Source: Mycolicibacterium aurum
GTDB taxonomy: Bacteria > Actinomycetota > Actinomycetes > Mycobacteriales > Mycobacteriaceae
Assembly (NCBI RefSeq): GCF_900637195.1
Contig: NZ_LR134356.1
Location: forward strand, 4,898,001 to 4,962,000
Length of the DNA: 64,000 nt
Direction: 5' to 3'
Shown: in pieces, positions 7,225-14,291 of the stretch
Layout of the letters: every line of letters starts with the position of its first letter
Position numbering within the stretch: the stretch's first letter is position 1
Notes under the pieces: model-generated
What the model saw: only the letters and a program-made list of their open reading frames with translations
Told to the model about the DNA's origin: nothing
The model's database searches: none
Program-made: the position numbers and the translations under genes

Positions 7225-7994
7225 CCGGACCCGGGGGTCCCACCGGACCCGCTCGACCCAATGATTTCGCCGCCGACGACGACCTGATGTCCTTCGCCAC
7301 GGTGTACGCCCTGCATGCGCTGTCCGACGCCGACGCCGCCGACATCGACAACCGACTGCGCGATGCCCCCGCCGACGTCGCCGAGGCATTCGTCGCCGAG
7401 GTGCGAGCGGTGCGCGAGACGATGGCCGTCATCGCCTCGGCCACCGCCGTCGAGCCGCCGGCACATCTGCGTGCCGATGTGCTCAGTCGGATCGTCGACG
7501 ACCCTGTGCGCACCCTGCCCGTCCAGGCACAGCCGGCTCGGTCGCGGTCCCGCCGCTGGTCCACTCCCGTGTTGGCCGGCGCGGCTGCTGTGGTGATCGG
7601 ACTTGCCGCGGTCGGTGTCGGCATCGCCCTGCGACCCGCGCAAGCCCCGTCGGCCGCGGAGCAGATCTTCGCCGCACCCGACGTGCGCACCGTCTCGGGT
7701 GAGATTCCCGGCGGCGGCACCGCAACGGTGGTGTTCTCCCGGGAGAAGAACTCCGGGGTGCTGGTGATGAACAACGTGGCACCGCCTGAACCCGGCAGCG
7801 TCTACCAGATGTGGCTCGTCGGCACCGACGGCCCGCATTCGGCGGGCACGATGGACGCGGCGGCGGTCGCCCCGTCGACCACCGCTGTGCTGCCCGACCT
7901 CGGGACATCGCAGGCGCTGGCGTTCACGGTCGAGCCTCCCGGTGGGTCCACCCAGCCCACCACACCGGTGTTCGCGGAACTACCGCTGATCTAA
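7221..7994 (+). CDS. rskA: Anti-sigma-K factor RskA
   Basis: A 257-residue single-pass membrane protein in an ATGA overlap with sigK. The cytosolic N-terminal part (LMSFATVYALHALSD, RAVRETMAVIASATAVEPPAHLR) is the sigma-binding anti-sigma domain; one hydrophobic segment at about residues 108-131 is followed by an extracytoplasmic domain with the conserved DVRTVSG, GTATVVFSR, LVMNNVAPP, YQMWL and SAGTM stretches of M. tuberculosis RskA. RskA is cleaved by regulated intramembrane proteolysis (Rip1 in M. tuberculosis) to free SigK. An alternative ATG 7206 lies inside sigK. The stop codon overlaps the convergent ligase gene. Confidence 0.93.
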   Translation: MTGPGGPTGPARPNDFAADDDLMSFATVYALHALSDADAADIDNRLRDAPADVAEAFVAEVRAVRETMAVIASATAVEPPAHLRADVLSRIVDDPVRTLPVQAQPARSRSRRWSTPVLAGAAAVVIGLAAVGVGIALRPAQAPSAAEQIFAAPDVRTVSGEIPGGGTATVVFSREKNSGVLVMNNVAPPEPGSVYQMWLVGTDGPHSAGTMDAAAVAPSTTAVLPDLGTSQALAFTVEPPGGSTQPTTPVFAELPLI

Positions 7995-9088
7995 GGCGTT
8001 TCCAGCGTGGTCGCGGCGACCTCGGCGAGTACGTCGCCGATGTCGTGACGCCGTTGCCACGCCCGCCGCTGACGCACGGCCCCGTTGCCGGCCGCGGCGA
8101 TACGGGCCAGTTCGGTCGTGACCAGTTCGTAGTCCCCGGACTGCTCCAGCGCGGGCCGAACGTGCTCGACGAGACCGTGCAGCAGGGTCAGCATGGGCGC
8201 GGCGACGTGGTGCTCAAGGTCGACGCCATTGCCGTCGATACCGTCACGCGCCGCCTTCCAGTACGCGGCCTTGAGAACGTGCGGCGCCAACGGCAGCACA
8301 GGCTCGCCGCGTCGCTCCTCGTCGAGCAGCGTCATCACGCAGCCGCGGACCAACGCCGCGAACAACACCGTTTCGGCGACCGTCGCGGGCACGTCGGCCA
8401 CCCGCACCTCGACCGTCGGGAAGTTCGCCGACGGCCGCACATCCCAATAGACCATGCCGTCGTCGCGGATCACCTCGGTGTGGCACAGCATCTGCACTGC
8501 GGCGTCGAAATCTGCGGCCGACTCGAAGTGCGGCGGCGGACCGGCGCTGGGCCACCGCGCCCAGAGCACGCTGCGCCAACTGGCGTGCCCGGTATCGGCG
8601 TTGCGATAGATGGCCGAGTTCGCCGTCAGCGCGAGCAACGTCGGCAGCCAGGGCCTGAGGCGATTGCTCACCCGGATCGCCGCGTCCCGGTCGGGCACCT
8701 CGACGTGCACGTGGCAACCACAGATGCCCTGCTCGTGGGCGATCATGCCGAACCGTTCGCCGATGTCGTTGTAGCGCGGAGTGTCGGTGATCGGGAAGTC
8801 ATGCGGCAGGGTCGGCGGGAGCCCGACGGCGAGCAGCCGTGCACCGGCCTGGTCGGCGGAGTTCGCGACCACCCGCCGCAGCCGTACCAATTGCTCGCGT
8901 AGCTGCGAGGTGCTGTCGATGACGCCGGTCGCCGTCTCCACCTGGCAGCTGGTCAGCTCGAGTTGCAGGTCGACGTCCTGGTCGGCGGCACGCGCGGCGA
9001 CCTCGCGGTTGAGCGCGACGGGCGCACCGGACTCGGGATCGACGAGAAGGAACTCCTCTTCCACGCCGAGGGTGGGGGTGTCGGTCAT
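7991..9088 (-). CDS. YbdK-type carboxylate-amine ligase (glutamate-cysteine ligase 2 family, Rv0433-like)
   Basis: A 365-residue protein of the GCS2/YbdK family. It shows the N-terminal GVEEEFLLVD that lines the ATP/Mg site, the ELTSCQVETAT strand and the GCHVHVEVP motif; the arrangement is that of YbdK proteins, which have weak glutamate-cysteine ligase activity in E. coli, and of Rv0433 in M. tuberculosis. It may join an amino acid and an amine with ATP; the physiological substrate is unknown and GshA function is unlikely since mycobacteria use mycothiol. ATG 9088 is preceded not by a Shine-Dalgarno sequence but by a terminator-like hairpin plus six U, described separately. It converges on rskA with overlapping stop codons. 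Confidence 0.87.
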   Translation of the reverse strand: MTDTPTLGVEEEFLLVDPESGAPVALNREVAARAADQDVDLQLELTSCQVETATGVIDSTSQLREQLVRLRRVVANSADQAGARLLAVGLPPTLPHDFPITDTPRYNDIGERFGMIAHEQGICGCHVHVEVPDRDAAIRVSNRLRPWLPTLLALTANSAIYRNADTGHASWRSVLWARWPSAGPPPHFESAADFDAAVQMLCHTEVIRDDGMVYWDVRPSANFPTVEVRVADVPATVAETVLFAALVRGCVMTLLDEERRGEPVLPLAPHVLKAAYWKAARDGIDGNGVDLEHHVAAPMLTLLHGLVEHVRPALEQSGDYELVTTELARIAAAGNGAVRQRRAWQRRHDIGDVLAEVAATTLETP

Positions 9089-9091
9089 GAG

Positions 9092-9137
9092 AAAAAACTG
9101 ATCCGGCCCGTCGGATGATTCGACGACGGGCCGGATC
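9092..9137 (-). terminator. Terminator-like hairpin in the leader of the carboxylate-amine ligase gene
   Basis: On the minus strand a perfect 14-bp GC-rich stem (arms 9137-9124 and 9113-9100) with a 10-nt loop is followed by AG and six T residues (9097-9092), then TCTC and the ATG at 9088. This has the shape of an intrinsic terminator, yet it lies directly before a start codon; the nearest upstream minus-strand gene starts 1.2 kb away (10304). It could be an attenuator or a translation-blocking leader. Confidence 0.7.
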
Positions 9138-9194
9138 TCGGGGAGAAAGTCACTCGCGTTTATGCCCGGGGCCTTCCCGGTTCAAACCTGCCCC

Positions 9195-9200
9195 TACGAT
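9195..9200 (+). promoter_or_regulatory. Putative -10 box of the LLM oxidoreductase gene
   Basis: TACGAT ends 6 nt before ATG 9207. This is the spacing of leaderless mycobacterial genes and supports ATG 9207 over the in-frame ATG 9162. No convincing -35 element is visible. Confidence 0.45.
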
Positions 9201-9206
9201 CACAAA

Positions 9207-10031
9207 ATGGTCAAGGGATTCCGGTTCGGCGTCGGGGTCACCCGCGCCACCTCGCGGGCGAAGCTGGAGCAGGGCGCGCGGCGAGCGGAGGAGCTGGGCT
9301 TCGATGTGCTGCACGTGCCCGACCACCTCGGCGGCCCCGCACCGTTCCCGGTGATGACCGCGGTCGCGATGGCGACCTCGACGCTGCGGGTGGGCACGTT
9401 CGTGATCAACTCGGCCTTCTACCGGCCTGCACTACTGGCTCGCGACGTCGCCGCACTTCACGATCTGTCCGCGGGACGTTTCGAGCTCGGCCTCGGCACC
9501 GGCTACGTGAAGGAGGAGTTCGACGCGGCGGGCATCCCGTTCCCGAGCGCCGGCGAGCGCGTCGACCATCTCAGGGCCACCGCGGAGTACATGGGCGAAC
9601 ACCTGCCCGATGTCCCCATCCTGATCGCCGGCAACGGCGACCGCGTTCTCCGGATCGCGGCGCGGTCCGCCGACATCATCGGGTTCACCGGGGGCGACCG
9701 GGCGGCGAGCCCCCAGGAGGATCCGCTGGCGGATCGGATCGCATTCGTGCAGGCGGCGGCGGGCGACCGCTTCGGCGAGCTGGAACTCAATCTGGCCATC
9801 ACCGCCATGCCGGTCGACGATTCCGGTCAGCCCGATCTGACGATCCCCCGCATCTCGTTGCCGGGGCTGTCCGACGAGGAACTCCTGCGGCACCCCGGTG
9901 TGTTGGCGGGATCGACCGAGGAGATCGCCGAGCGGATCCGCGGGTATCGCGACACCTACGGCATCAGCTACATCATCGTGCAGATGCGGCACGCCGAGGC
10001 CTTCGGCAAGGTGATCGCGCTCCTCACGTAG
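9207..10031 (+). CDS. LLM-class F420-dependent oxidoreductase (luciferase-like)
   Basis: A 274-residue luciferase-like monooxygenase-fold protein. Recognisable elements are FRFGVGVTRA at the start, the VPDHLGGP loop, LRVGTFVINSAFYRPALLARDVAALHDLSAGRFELGLGTGYVKEEFDAAGI and the C-terminal GS.EEIAERIRGYRDTYGISY, matching mycobacterial coenzyme-F420-dependent reductases of the TIGR03621 type. Start ATG 9207 is chosen because similarity begins at MVKGFRFG and a -10 box lies 6 nt upstream. It would use F420H2 or FMNH2 for hydride transfer; substrate unknown. It is divergent from the ligase gene. Confidence 0.88.
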   Translation: MVKGFRFGVGVTRATSRAKLEQGARRAEELGFDVLHVPDHLGGPAPFPVMTAVAMATSTLRVGTFVINSAFYRPALLARDVAALHDLSAGRFELGLGTGYVKEEFDAAGIPFPSAGERVDHLRATAEYMGEHLPDVPILIAGNGDRVLRIAARSADIIGFTGGDRAASPQEDPLADRIAFVQAAAGDRFGELELNLAITAMPVDDSGQPDLTIPRISLPGLSDEELLRHPGVLAGSTEEIAERIRGYRDTYGISYIIVQMRHAEAFGKVIALLT

Positions 10032-10034
10032 CCC

Positions 10035-10304
10035 TCACAGCCACAGGTACAGCGCGCAGAGCAGCGCCCACATGCCGACGCAGTAGGCCTCGAACGCCAC
10101 GCGCAGCGGGATCGGTGCGTGCCGGAGTTCCATGAAGTCGAGCCCGACCAGCCGCACCTTGATCGCAGCGATGCCGAGGACGACGACGGCCACGATCGAT
10201 CCGGTGCCGTGTTCGGCGCCGACAGCCCAGGACACGACGGTCGCGGCGACGAGAAACAGCCAACTGGCGCCGGCGCGGTTCTTCAGCAGGTTGACGACGG
10301 TCAT
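10035..10304 (-). CDS. Cytochrome c oxidase subunit IV-like small membrane protein
   Basis: An 89-residue protein with three hydrophobic segments and a conserved GLDFMELRHAPIPLR loop, the pattern of the prokaryotic COX4/CyoD-like family. It is the last gene of a three-gene minus-strand operon and starts 1 nt after the stop of the COX3-like gene. In related operons such proteins accompany a COX3/NorE-like subunit. No catalytic subunit I or II is in the window, so whether it joins the aa3 oxidase or another complex is open. Confidence 0.8.
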   Translation of the reverse strand: MTVVNLLKNRAGASWLFLVAATVVSWAVGAEHGTGSIVAVVVLGIAAIKVRLVGLDFMELRHAPIPLRVAFEAYCVGMWALLCALYLWL

Positions 10305-10889
10305 TCAGCTCACCAGGTACAGGAGTGCGAACAGGAAGATCCACAGCAGGTCGACCAGATGCCAGAAGCAGGCCCCGCCTTCGACCAGCGCGGTACGGGT
10401 GGCGCTGAGATCAGGCCTCCTGGTCTGGCTGAGCACGAACGACAACGCCCCGAGACCGAGGCACACATGGAACAGGTGCAGTCCGGTGAGGATGAAGTAG
10501 TAGAGGTAGAAGTCGTTGGCTCCGGGACCGTGCCCGGCAGAGGCCAGTGAGACGTACTCGAACACCTTGAGCCCGATGAACACCAGCCCGAAGCACATCG
10601 CGGCGGCGACCGCGCGGGTCGCAATCGTTCGCAGGCCCGCGCGCAGCGCATTCAACGCCAGCACCACACACAGGGAACTGGTGAGCAGCACCAGGGTGTT
10701 GAGGACACCGACGCCGAGGTGCAGCGTCGTCCGGGCGGTGTCGAAGACGTCGGGCTCCTTGGCGCGCGCGACCAGAAAGGTCACGAAGAACGCACCGAAC
10801 ACCAGCATGTCGCCGAACAGGAACACCCAGGTGCCGCTCTCACCGGGGATCCGCCGCGCGTCGCGCGGTGCCGATGCGGTCGCCGTCAC
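10305..10889 (-). CDS. Cytochrome c oxidase subunit III / NorE-like protein
   Basis: A 194-residue membrane protein with five hydrophobic segments, fewer than the seven of mitochondrial-type COX3 and typical of the short bacterial COX3/NorE group. Key stretches: GTWVFLFGDMLVFGAFF, the FKVFEY-like GLKVFEYVSL, ILTGLHLFHVCLGL and EGGACFWHLVDLLWIFLFALLYL. Start GTG 10889 overlaps the preceding stop as GTGA and is preferred to the long 5' extension of the frame, which is a shadow of the upstream gene. It likely stabilises a haem-copper oxidase or related complex in the membrane. Confidence 0.85.
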   Translation of the reverse strand: MTATASAPRDARRIPGESGTWVFLFGDMLVFGAFFVTFLVARAKEPDVFDTARTTLHLGVGVLNTLVLLTSSLCVVLALNALRAGLRTIATRAVAAAMCFGLVFIGLKVFEYVSLASAGHGPGANDFYLYYFILTGLHLFHVCLGLGALSFVLSQTRRPDLSATRTALVEGGACFWHLVDLLWIFLFALLYLVS

Positions 10890-11659
10890 GCGGGCTGGGC
10901 CTGGACAGCCCCGCTCGTCTGGGCCCGCTGCTCGGCCTTGATCGACTTCAGCATCACCGCTGTCGTGCAGAACAACCACACCACGAGGACCAGACCCGGA
11001 ATGTAGAAGGCGAACACGCCGTCCCAGGCGAGCGGCCCGTCGTTGAAGACGACCACCACGCAGCCGGGCAGCGACAGCGTCGCCACCCACAGGTTCAGGT
11101 AGCCGTACCAGCGGGGGAAGGTCGGCGGGTCGGTCTTGTCCATGAACGCGGCGATCGCCAGCGTGATGTTCTGGACGATGATGGTGCCGACGATGCCGAT
11201 GAACCACAGCCAGAACACGTCGTTGAGGGCCTGGGTGAGTTCGGCGGAGCGCTCCTCGGGCCGGTACGCGGCGACGCCGAGGAAGAACTGCGGGAACAGC
11301 AGCGCGGGCACGAACACCGTGGCGGCCATCAGCTGCGTCATCGACAGCATGCCCCAGTGGCCTTCGACCCGGCGGATACGCAGGACGATCGCTGCCAGGA
11401 ACGGCAGCGCCAGCACCGCGCTGAGCAACGCCCCCGAGACACCGAACCGAATCCAGAGTTTGTGGTCGACGAAGAATGCGGCGATCTCGTCGGCCGGCGC
11501 CGCCGGGGACAAAGGTGGGAAGAGTTGTGCGATACCGGAAAAGCTGGCGCCGTAGAGGAGGATCATGATGGTGCCCGACCAGGCGCCGATGCGTTGCAGT
11601 GTCAGCTCCACGGTGCGCACGCTACCGCCGACCGAACCAAGTTTTGACACTTTTGCCAT
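10886..11659 (-). CDS. Six-segment integral membrane protein, first gene of the COX3/COX4-like operon
   Basis: A 257-residue protein with about six transmembrane segments (near residues 28-47, 72-95, 107-130, 149-172, 186-207, 214-236). I do not recognise the family. Conserved-looking features are VELTLQRIGAWSG, the SPAAPADEIAAFF loop and PPTFPRWYGYLNLWV before segment 5. The reading frame continues upstream through the tRNA gene, which cannot be coding; ATG 11659 is the most upstream plausible start, and GTG 11620 (VRTVELTLQ) is an alternative. It shares a 4-nt overlap with the COX3-like gene, so a role with that complex is likely by context only. Confidence 0.75.
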   Translation of the reverse strand: MAKVSKLGSVGGSVRTVELTLQRIGAWSGTIMILLYGASFSGIAQLFPPLSPAAPADEIAAFFVDHKLWIRFGVSGALLSAVLALPFLAAIVLRIRRVEGHWGMLSMTQLMAATVFVPALLFPQFFLGVAAYRPEERSAELTQALNDVFWLWFIGIVGTIIVQNITLAIAAFMDKTDPPTFPRWYGYLNLWVATLSLPGCVVVVFNDGPLAWDGVFAFYIPGLVLVVWLFCTTAVMLKSIKAEQRAQTSGAVQAQPA

Positions 11660-11674
11660 AACCGGGATTTCGCG

Positions 11675-11705
11675 TTGCAAAGCTGCCCCACCGGCCAGGT
11701 AAGCT
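11675..11705 (+). promoter_or_regulatory. Putative promoter of tRNA-Arg
   Basis: TTGCAA (11675-11680) and TAAGCT (11700-11705) with a 19-nt spacer lie 12 nt before the tRNA. The spacing is slightly long, but no better match was seen. Confidence 0.45.
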
Positions 11706-11716
11706 TCCTGCGCGTT

Positions 11717-11789
11717 GCCCCCGTAGCTCAGGGGATAGAGCACGGCTCTCCTAAAGCCGGTGTCGCATGTTCGAATCATGCCGGGGGCA
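11717..11789 (+). tRNA. tRNA-Arg (anticodon CCT)
   Basis: A 73-nt cloverleaf can be drawn by hand. Acceptor stem GCCCCCG (11717-11723) pairs with CGGGGGC (11782-11788), discriminator A 11789. The D stem is GCTC/GAGC (11726-11729, 11738-11741). The anticodon stem CGGCT/AGCCG (11743-11747, 11755-11759) closes loop CTCCTAA with anticodon CCT at 11750-11752, reading AGG. The T arm contains GTTCGAATC. CCA is not encoded. The AGG codon is rare in this GC-rich genome. tRNA genes are common integration targets, and repeats resembling a mobile-element end lie 15 nt downstream. Confidence 0.95.
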
Positions 11790-12087
11790 CTCTGACCGTG
11801 TATTGCTTCGGGTGATGCCTGACAGTGTTTCGGCTGATGCTGGACAGTTGCTTCGGTTGATCCTTGACACTCCCTGACTGAGGAAGTTGCTCGTAGCTGA
11901 GCAGCGGTATCAGGCTGGCCCGCGACAAGGCTGGCCTGCACGGGCTGGTGGATCGGTCTGAACCGCTGGTTCTTTCACGGTCAAGCCAGCGTCACCAGCG
12001 TTCCGTCTCCAACTCCGGATACCTCCCGTAGGCGCGACGCCCTGGACGCACCATCGACGTCCAGATAGGGGAAATCCCTGAACGGCG
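11790..12087. other. Gene-free stretch between tRNA-Arg and the SDR gene
   Basis: About 300 nt without a supported gene. Its first part holds three tandem 22-nt repeats (11805-11871). The remainder shows no ORF with recognisable similarity and no convincing terminator. It looks like decayed mobile-element or junction DNA next to a tRNA. Confidence 0.5.
11805..11871. repeat. Three tandem 22-nt degenerate repeats, possible insertion-element end
   Basis: Units at 11805-11826, 11827-11848 and 11850-11871 share the pattern GYTTCGGNTGATSCYKGACAST, with 0 and 1 nt between them. Multiple short direct repeats at an element end are typical transposase-binding sites of IS21-like elements. No transposase gene remains nearby. 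Family assignment is inference; the repeats themselves are plain in the sequence. Confidence 0.7.
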
Positions 12088-12837
12088 TCACACCTGGGCC
12101 ATACCGCCGTCGATGCAGAGTTCGGCACCTGTCATGAAGCTGCTCTCGTCCGAGGCGAGAAACAGTGCGCCATTGGCGATCTCGTCGGGAAGGCCGAGTC
12201 GACCCATGGGCACCAGGGTGCTCATGTGCTTTCGAAGCGCTGCCGGATCGAGGCCGAAGTACCCGCTTTGTCCGTCGATGATGGGTGTGTCGACTGGGCC
12301 GGGGCTGAGCACGTTGACCCGAAGCCCCCGGTCGCCGAACTCGGCCGCCCAGGTGCGGGCGTACGAGCGCACGGCGGCCTTCGCCGCGCTGTACGCCCCT
12401 GCCCCAGGGTCTCCCTTGACTGCCGCGACCGAACCCACCAGCACTATGGAGCTGCCCGCCCGTAGCAGCGGAAGCGTCTTTTGCACGGTGAACAGCGCAC
12501 CTCGGGCGTTGACGTCGAAGGTGCGGTCGAAGTGTTCTTCTGTGACAGCCCCGAAGTTCGTCCGCTCGATACTCCCGGCGTTCGCGACGACGGCGTCGAG
12601 GTGCCCGCTTTCCCGACGGATGGCGTCGACCACGCGGTCGAGCTCGTCCGACACCGTCACGTCCGCGGGGACTGCGGTGACGCGCCCCTCCACAGACGCC
12701 TTCGCGGCGTCGAGAGCGTCTTTGCGTCGCCCGGTGATGTAGACATGGGCGCCTTCGGTTCCGAACCTTTGGGCGATCGCCAGACCGAGACCCGCGCTCG
12801 CGCCGGTGACGAGGGCTACCTTGTTCGCAAGACGCAT
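12088..12837 (-). CDS. SDR family oxidoreductase
   Basis: A 249-residue classical SDR: TGASAGLG cofactor motif at residues about 11-18, NAG at about 86-88, catalytic Ser in LVGSVAAVKG, YSAAK about 148-152 and the terminal TGAELCIDGG. It should be an NAD(P)-dependent alcohol/ketone oxidoreductase of unknown substrate. It is transcribed divergently from a LysR regulator, the classic arrangement in which LysR controls the neighbour; the shared intergenic region contains inverted repeats. Confidence 0.93.
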   Translation of the reverse strand: MRLANKVALVTGASAGLGLAIAQRFGTEGAHVYITGRRKDALDAAKASVEGRVTAVPADVTVSDELDRVVDAIRRESGHLDAVVANAGSIERTNFGAVTEEHFDRTFDVNARGALFTVQKTLPLLRAGSSIVLVGSVAAVKGDPGAGAYSAAKAAVRSYARTWAAEFGDRGLRVNVLSPGPVDTPIIDGQSGYFGLDPAALRKHMSTLVPMGRLGLPDEIANGALFLASDESSFMTGAELCIDGGMAQV

Positions 12838-12877
12838 GCCTACCTCCGATTGAGACCGTGGTTACGCGACCTATTAC

Positions 12878-12993
12878 ATTGCCGCGCAATACAATTGACG
12901 AGTGCCATTGCAGGTTGACTGCATCGACAGCACTACGGTAGGACCGGGCCGGGCATAGACGCAAATAGTGTCAACACATACACTCCATTGACA
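12878..12993. promoter_or_regulatory. Candidate LysR operator region between SDR and lysR-like gene
   Basis: ATTGC-N3-GCAAT (12878-12890) is a perfect palindrome, and TGTCAA/TTGACA (12969-12974, 12988-12993) form a second inverted repeat with a 13-nt spacer. Both lie between the divergent starts (12837 and 13021), where a LysR protein would bind. Which is the recognition site is not determined. Confidence 0.5.
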
Positions 12994-13020
12994 ATCTCTA
13001 TGCCCCGGGAGGTGAGTCTG

Positions 13021-13944
13021 ATGAACCTGCGCCAGTACGAATACGCCCTGGCCGTCGCCGAAGAGGGCTCTATGACGGCGGCGGCAGAACGCCTACGCGT
13101 TACTCAGCCGTCGCTGTCGCAGCAGATCGGCGCCCTCGAAAGGCACCTCGGGGTGCAGCTGTTCACTCGTACCCCGAGCGGGGTGACGGTGACGGTGGCC
13201 GGTCGGGCCTTCCTCACCGAGGCGAAGATCGCGATCACCGCCTCCCGGCGTGCCGTCACGGCCGCCCGCGCCGCCGGCGGTGAACTCGCCGGCGAGCTGA
13301 TCATCGCCGTTCACATGGGCCTGGGCGCCCGTCAGCTCCCACAAGCATTGGGACAGATGCGAATTCGCCACCCCAAGCTACAGGTCACGCTCCACGAGGA
13401 ACCCGACCCCGCAGACATGGAACGGTTGCTGCGCCAAGGCACCCTCGACATGGTCCTCGTCCACCGCATCCCCGTCGGCTGCTCCTTCGACACCCACCAT
13501 CTGGGAGAGGAAGCCTATGTCGCCATCCTGCCGAAGGGGCACTCGCTTCTCACGACCGGCACCGCACTGCGCCTGGAAGATCTGGCCTCAGAGGGCTGGG
13601 TCCGGTTCCGGCACACCAGCCTGCTCGACGACTACCTGGCCCGCCTGCTCGCCGACGCGGGCCTGAGCCCGCACACGGTGGCCCGCGCGTCCCAGATCTC
13701 CACCGCGGTGCGGCTTGTGGCGCAGGGCCTGGGTGTCACCGTGGTACCGGCCTCGGCTATTCCGGAAGGCTTCGAGGGACTGGCGTGCCCGCTTCAGCCC
13801 TGCCTCAGCGAACCTGTCCTCCTGGGCGTGCGTCGCAGCGCGGGCTCGGCGGAGAGGGCCATGCTCGACCATCTCAAAAAGCAGAACTGGCGGGGTCTGG
13901 GCTCGTCTTCTCAGTCCGCGCACAATTCACGGGATCGCCGCTGA
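13021..13944 (+). CDS. LysR family transcriptional regulator
   Basis: A 307-residue LTTR: N-terminal winged HTH (residues 1-60, with AEEGSMTAAAERLRVTQPSLSQQIGALERHLGVQLF), a linker helix and a periplasmic-binding-like effector domain from about residue 85. ATG 13021 is set by GGGAGGTGAG 4 nt upstream; an in-frame upstream TTG is not needed. The last 15 or so residues (SSSQSAHNSRDRR) read through DNA that encodes an MDR-dehydrogenase tail in another frame, so the C-terminus may have been altered by a deletion. It probably controls the divergent SDR. Confidence 0.92.
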   Translation: MNLRQYEYALAVAEEGSMTAAAERLRVTQPSLSQQIGALERHLGVQLFTRTPSGVTVTVAGRAFLTEAKIAITASRRAVTAARAAGGELAGELIIAVHMGLGARQLPQALGQMRIRHPKLQVTLHEEPDPADMERLLRQGTLDMVLVHRIPVGCSFDTHHLGEEAYVAILPKGHSLLTTGTALRLEDLASEGWVRFRHTSLLDDYLARLLADAGLSPHTVARASQISTAVRLVAQGLGVTVVPASAIPEGFEGLACPLQPCLSEPVLLGVRRSAGSAERAMLDHLKKQNWRGLGSSSQSAHNSRDRR

Positions 13945-14036
13945 TCATCGCCGGCCACCCCTTTGCCGATTTGCCCGCGACACTTGAGCACCTCAAGCAC
14001 AGAGCGTTCGGCAAGAACGTCATCGAGATGACCTGA
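13935..14036 (+). pseudogene. Relic C-terminus of an MDR-type (zinc-type alcohol/quinone) dehydrogenase
   Basis: In the frame ending at TGA 14034-14036 the peptide HPFADLPATLEHLK followed by HRAFGKNVIEMT closely resembles the end of medium-chain dehydrogenases, where the pattern is a hydrophobic residue-PL-x3-x-AL-x2-L-x3-x-FGK-x-V. No nucleotide-binding domain precedes it because the LysR gene occupies that DNA in another frame. It appears to be the residue of a deleted gene downstream of lysR. Only about 33 codons support this, so confidence is moderate. Confidence 0.5.
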
Positions 14037-14144
14037 CCGAGTTGGCCTGCGGGACAACCGCCGAACAAACGAAGCATCGACAGCGGTGATGCCGCACCCC
14101 CCGACGGGCGTGGTGCGCAATCGCCAAGAACCCACGGAGAGAAT

Positions 14145-14163
14145 ATCCCCCGATGTGGGGGAT
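14145..14163. repeat. Perfect 7-bp inverted repeat ATCCCCC-N5-GGGGGAT
   Basis: Arms at 14145-14151 and 14157-14163 with spacer GATGT. It lies in the 255-nt gene-free stretch before a small secreted protein gene. C-run/G-run palindromes resemble sites of CsoR/RicR-type metal sensors, but the match is only general. No other feature was seen in 14037-14291 except the RBS at 14281-14289. Confidence 0.5.
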
Positions 14164-14291
14164 GTCGTGCAGCCGCCGCCACCGGCAGATTGGGCACCAG
14201 CGCAAGCTGGCCCTCGCGTGTCCGGGAAATGCGTCTGTCCCGGCCGCCGGGTTCCGGCCGCGACACGACCCCGAACGGGCAGGAGAAGGCA

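Noticed and set aside
11772..11790. Prophage/integrative element attachment site at the tRNA 3' end
   Set aside because: No second copy of the tRNA 3' sequence and no integrase gene were seen in the window.
11805..11871. Possible CRISPR array
   Set aside because: Repeats are 22 nt, imperfect, and have no spacers; no cas gene nearby.
11660..11941. N-terminal extension of the six-segment membrane protein
   Set aside because: It would translate the tRNA-Arg gene in antisense; the real start must be at or after 11659.
12988..13020. Earlier TTG start for the LysR gene
   Set aside because: The ATG at 13021 has a strong GGGAGGTGAG site and the extra residues do not belong to the LysR fold.
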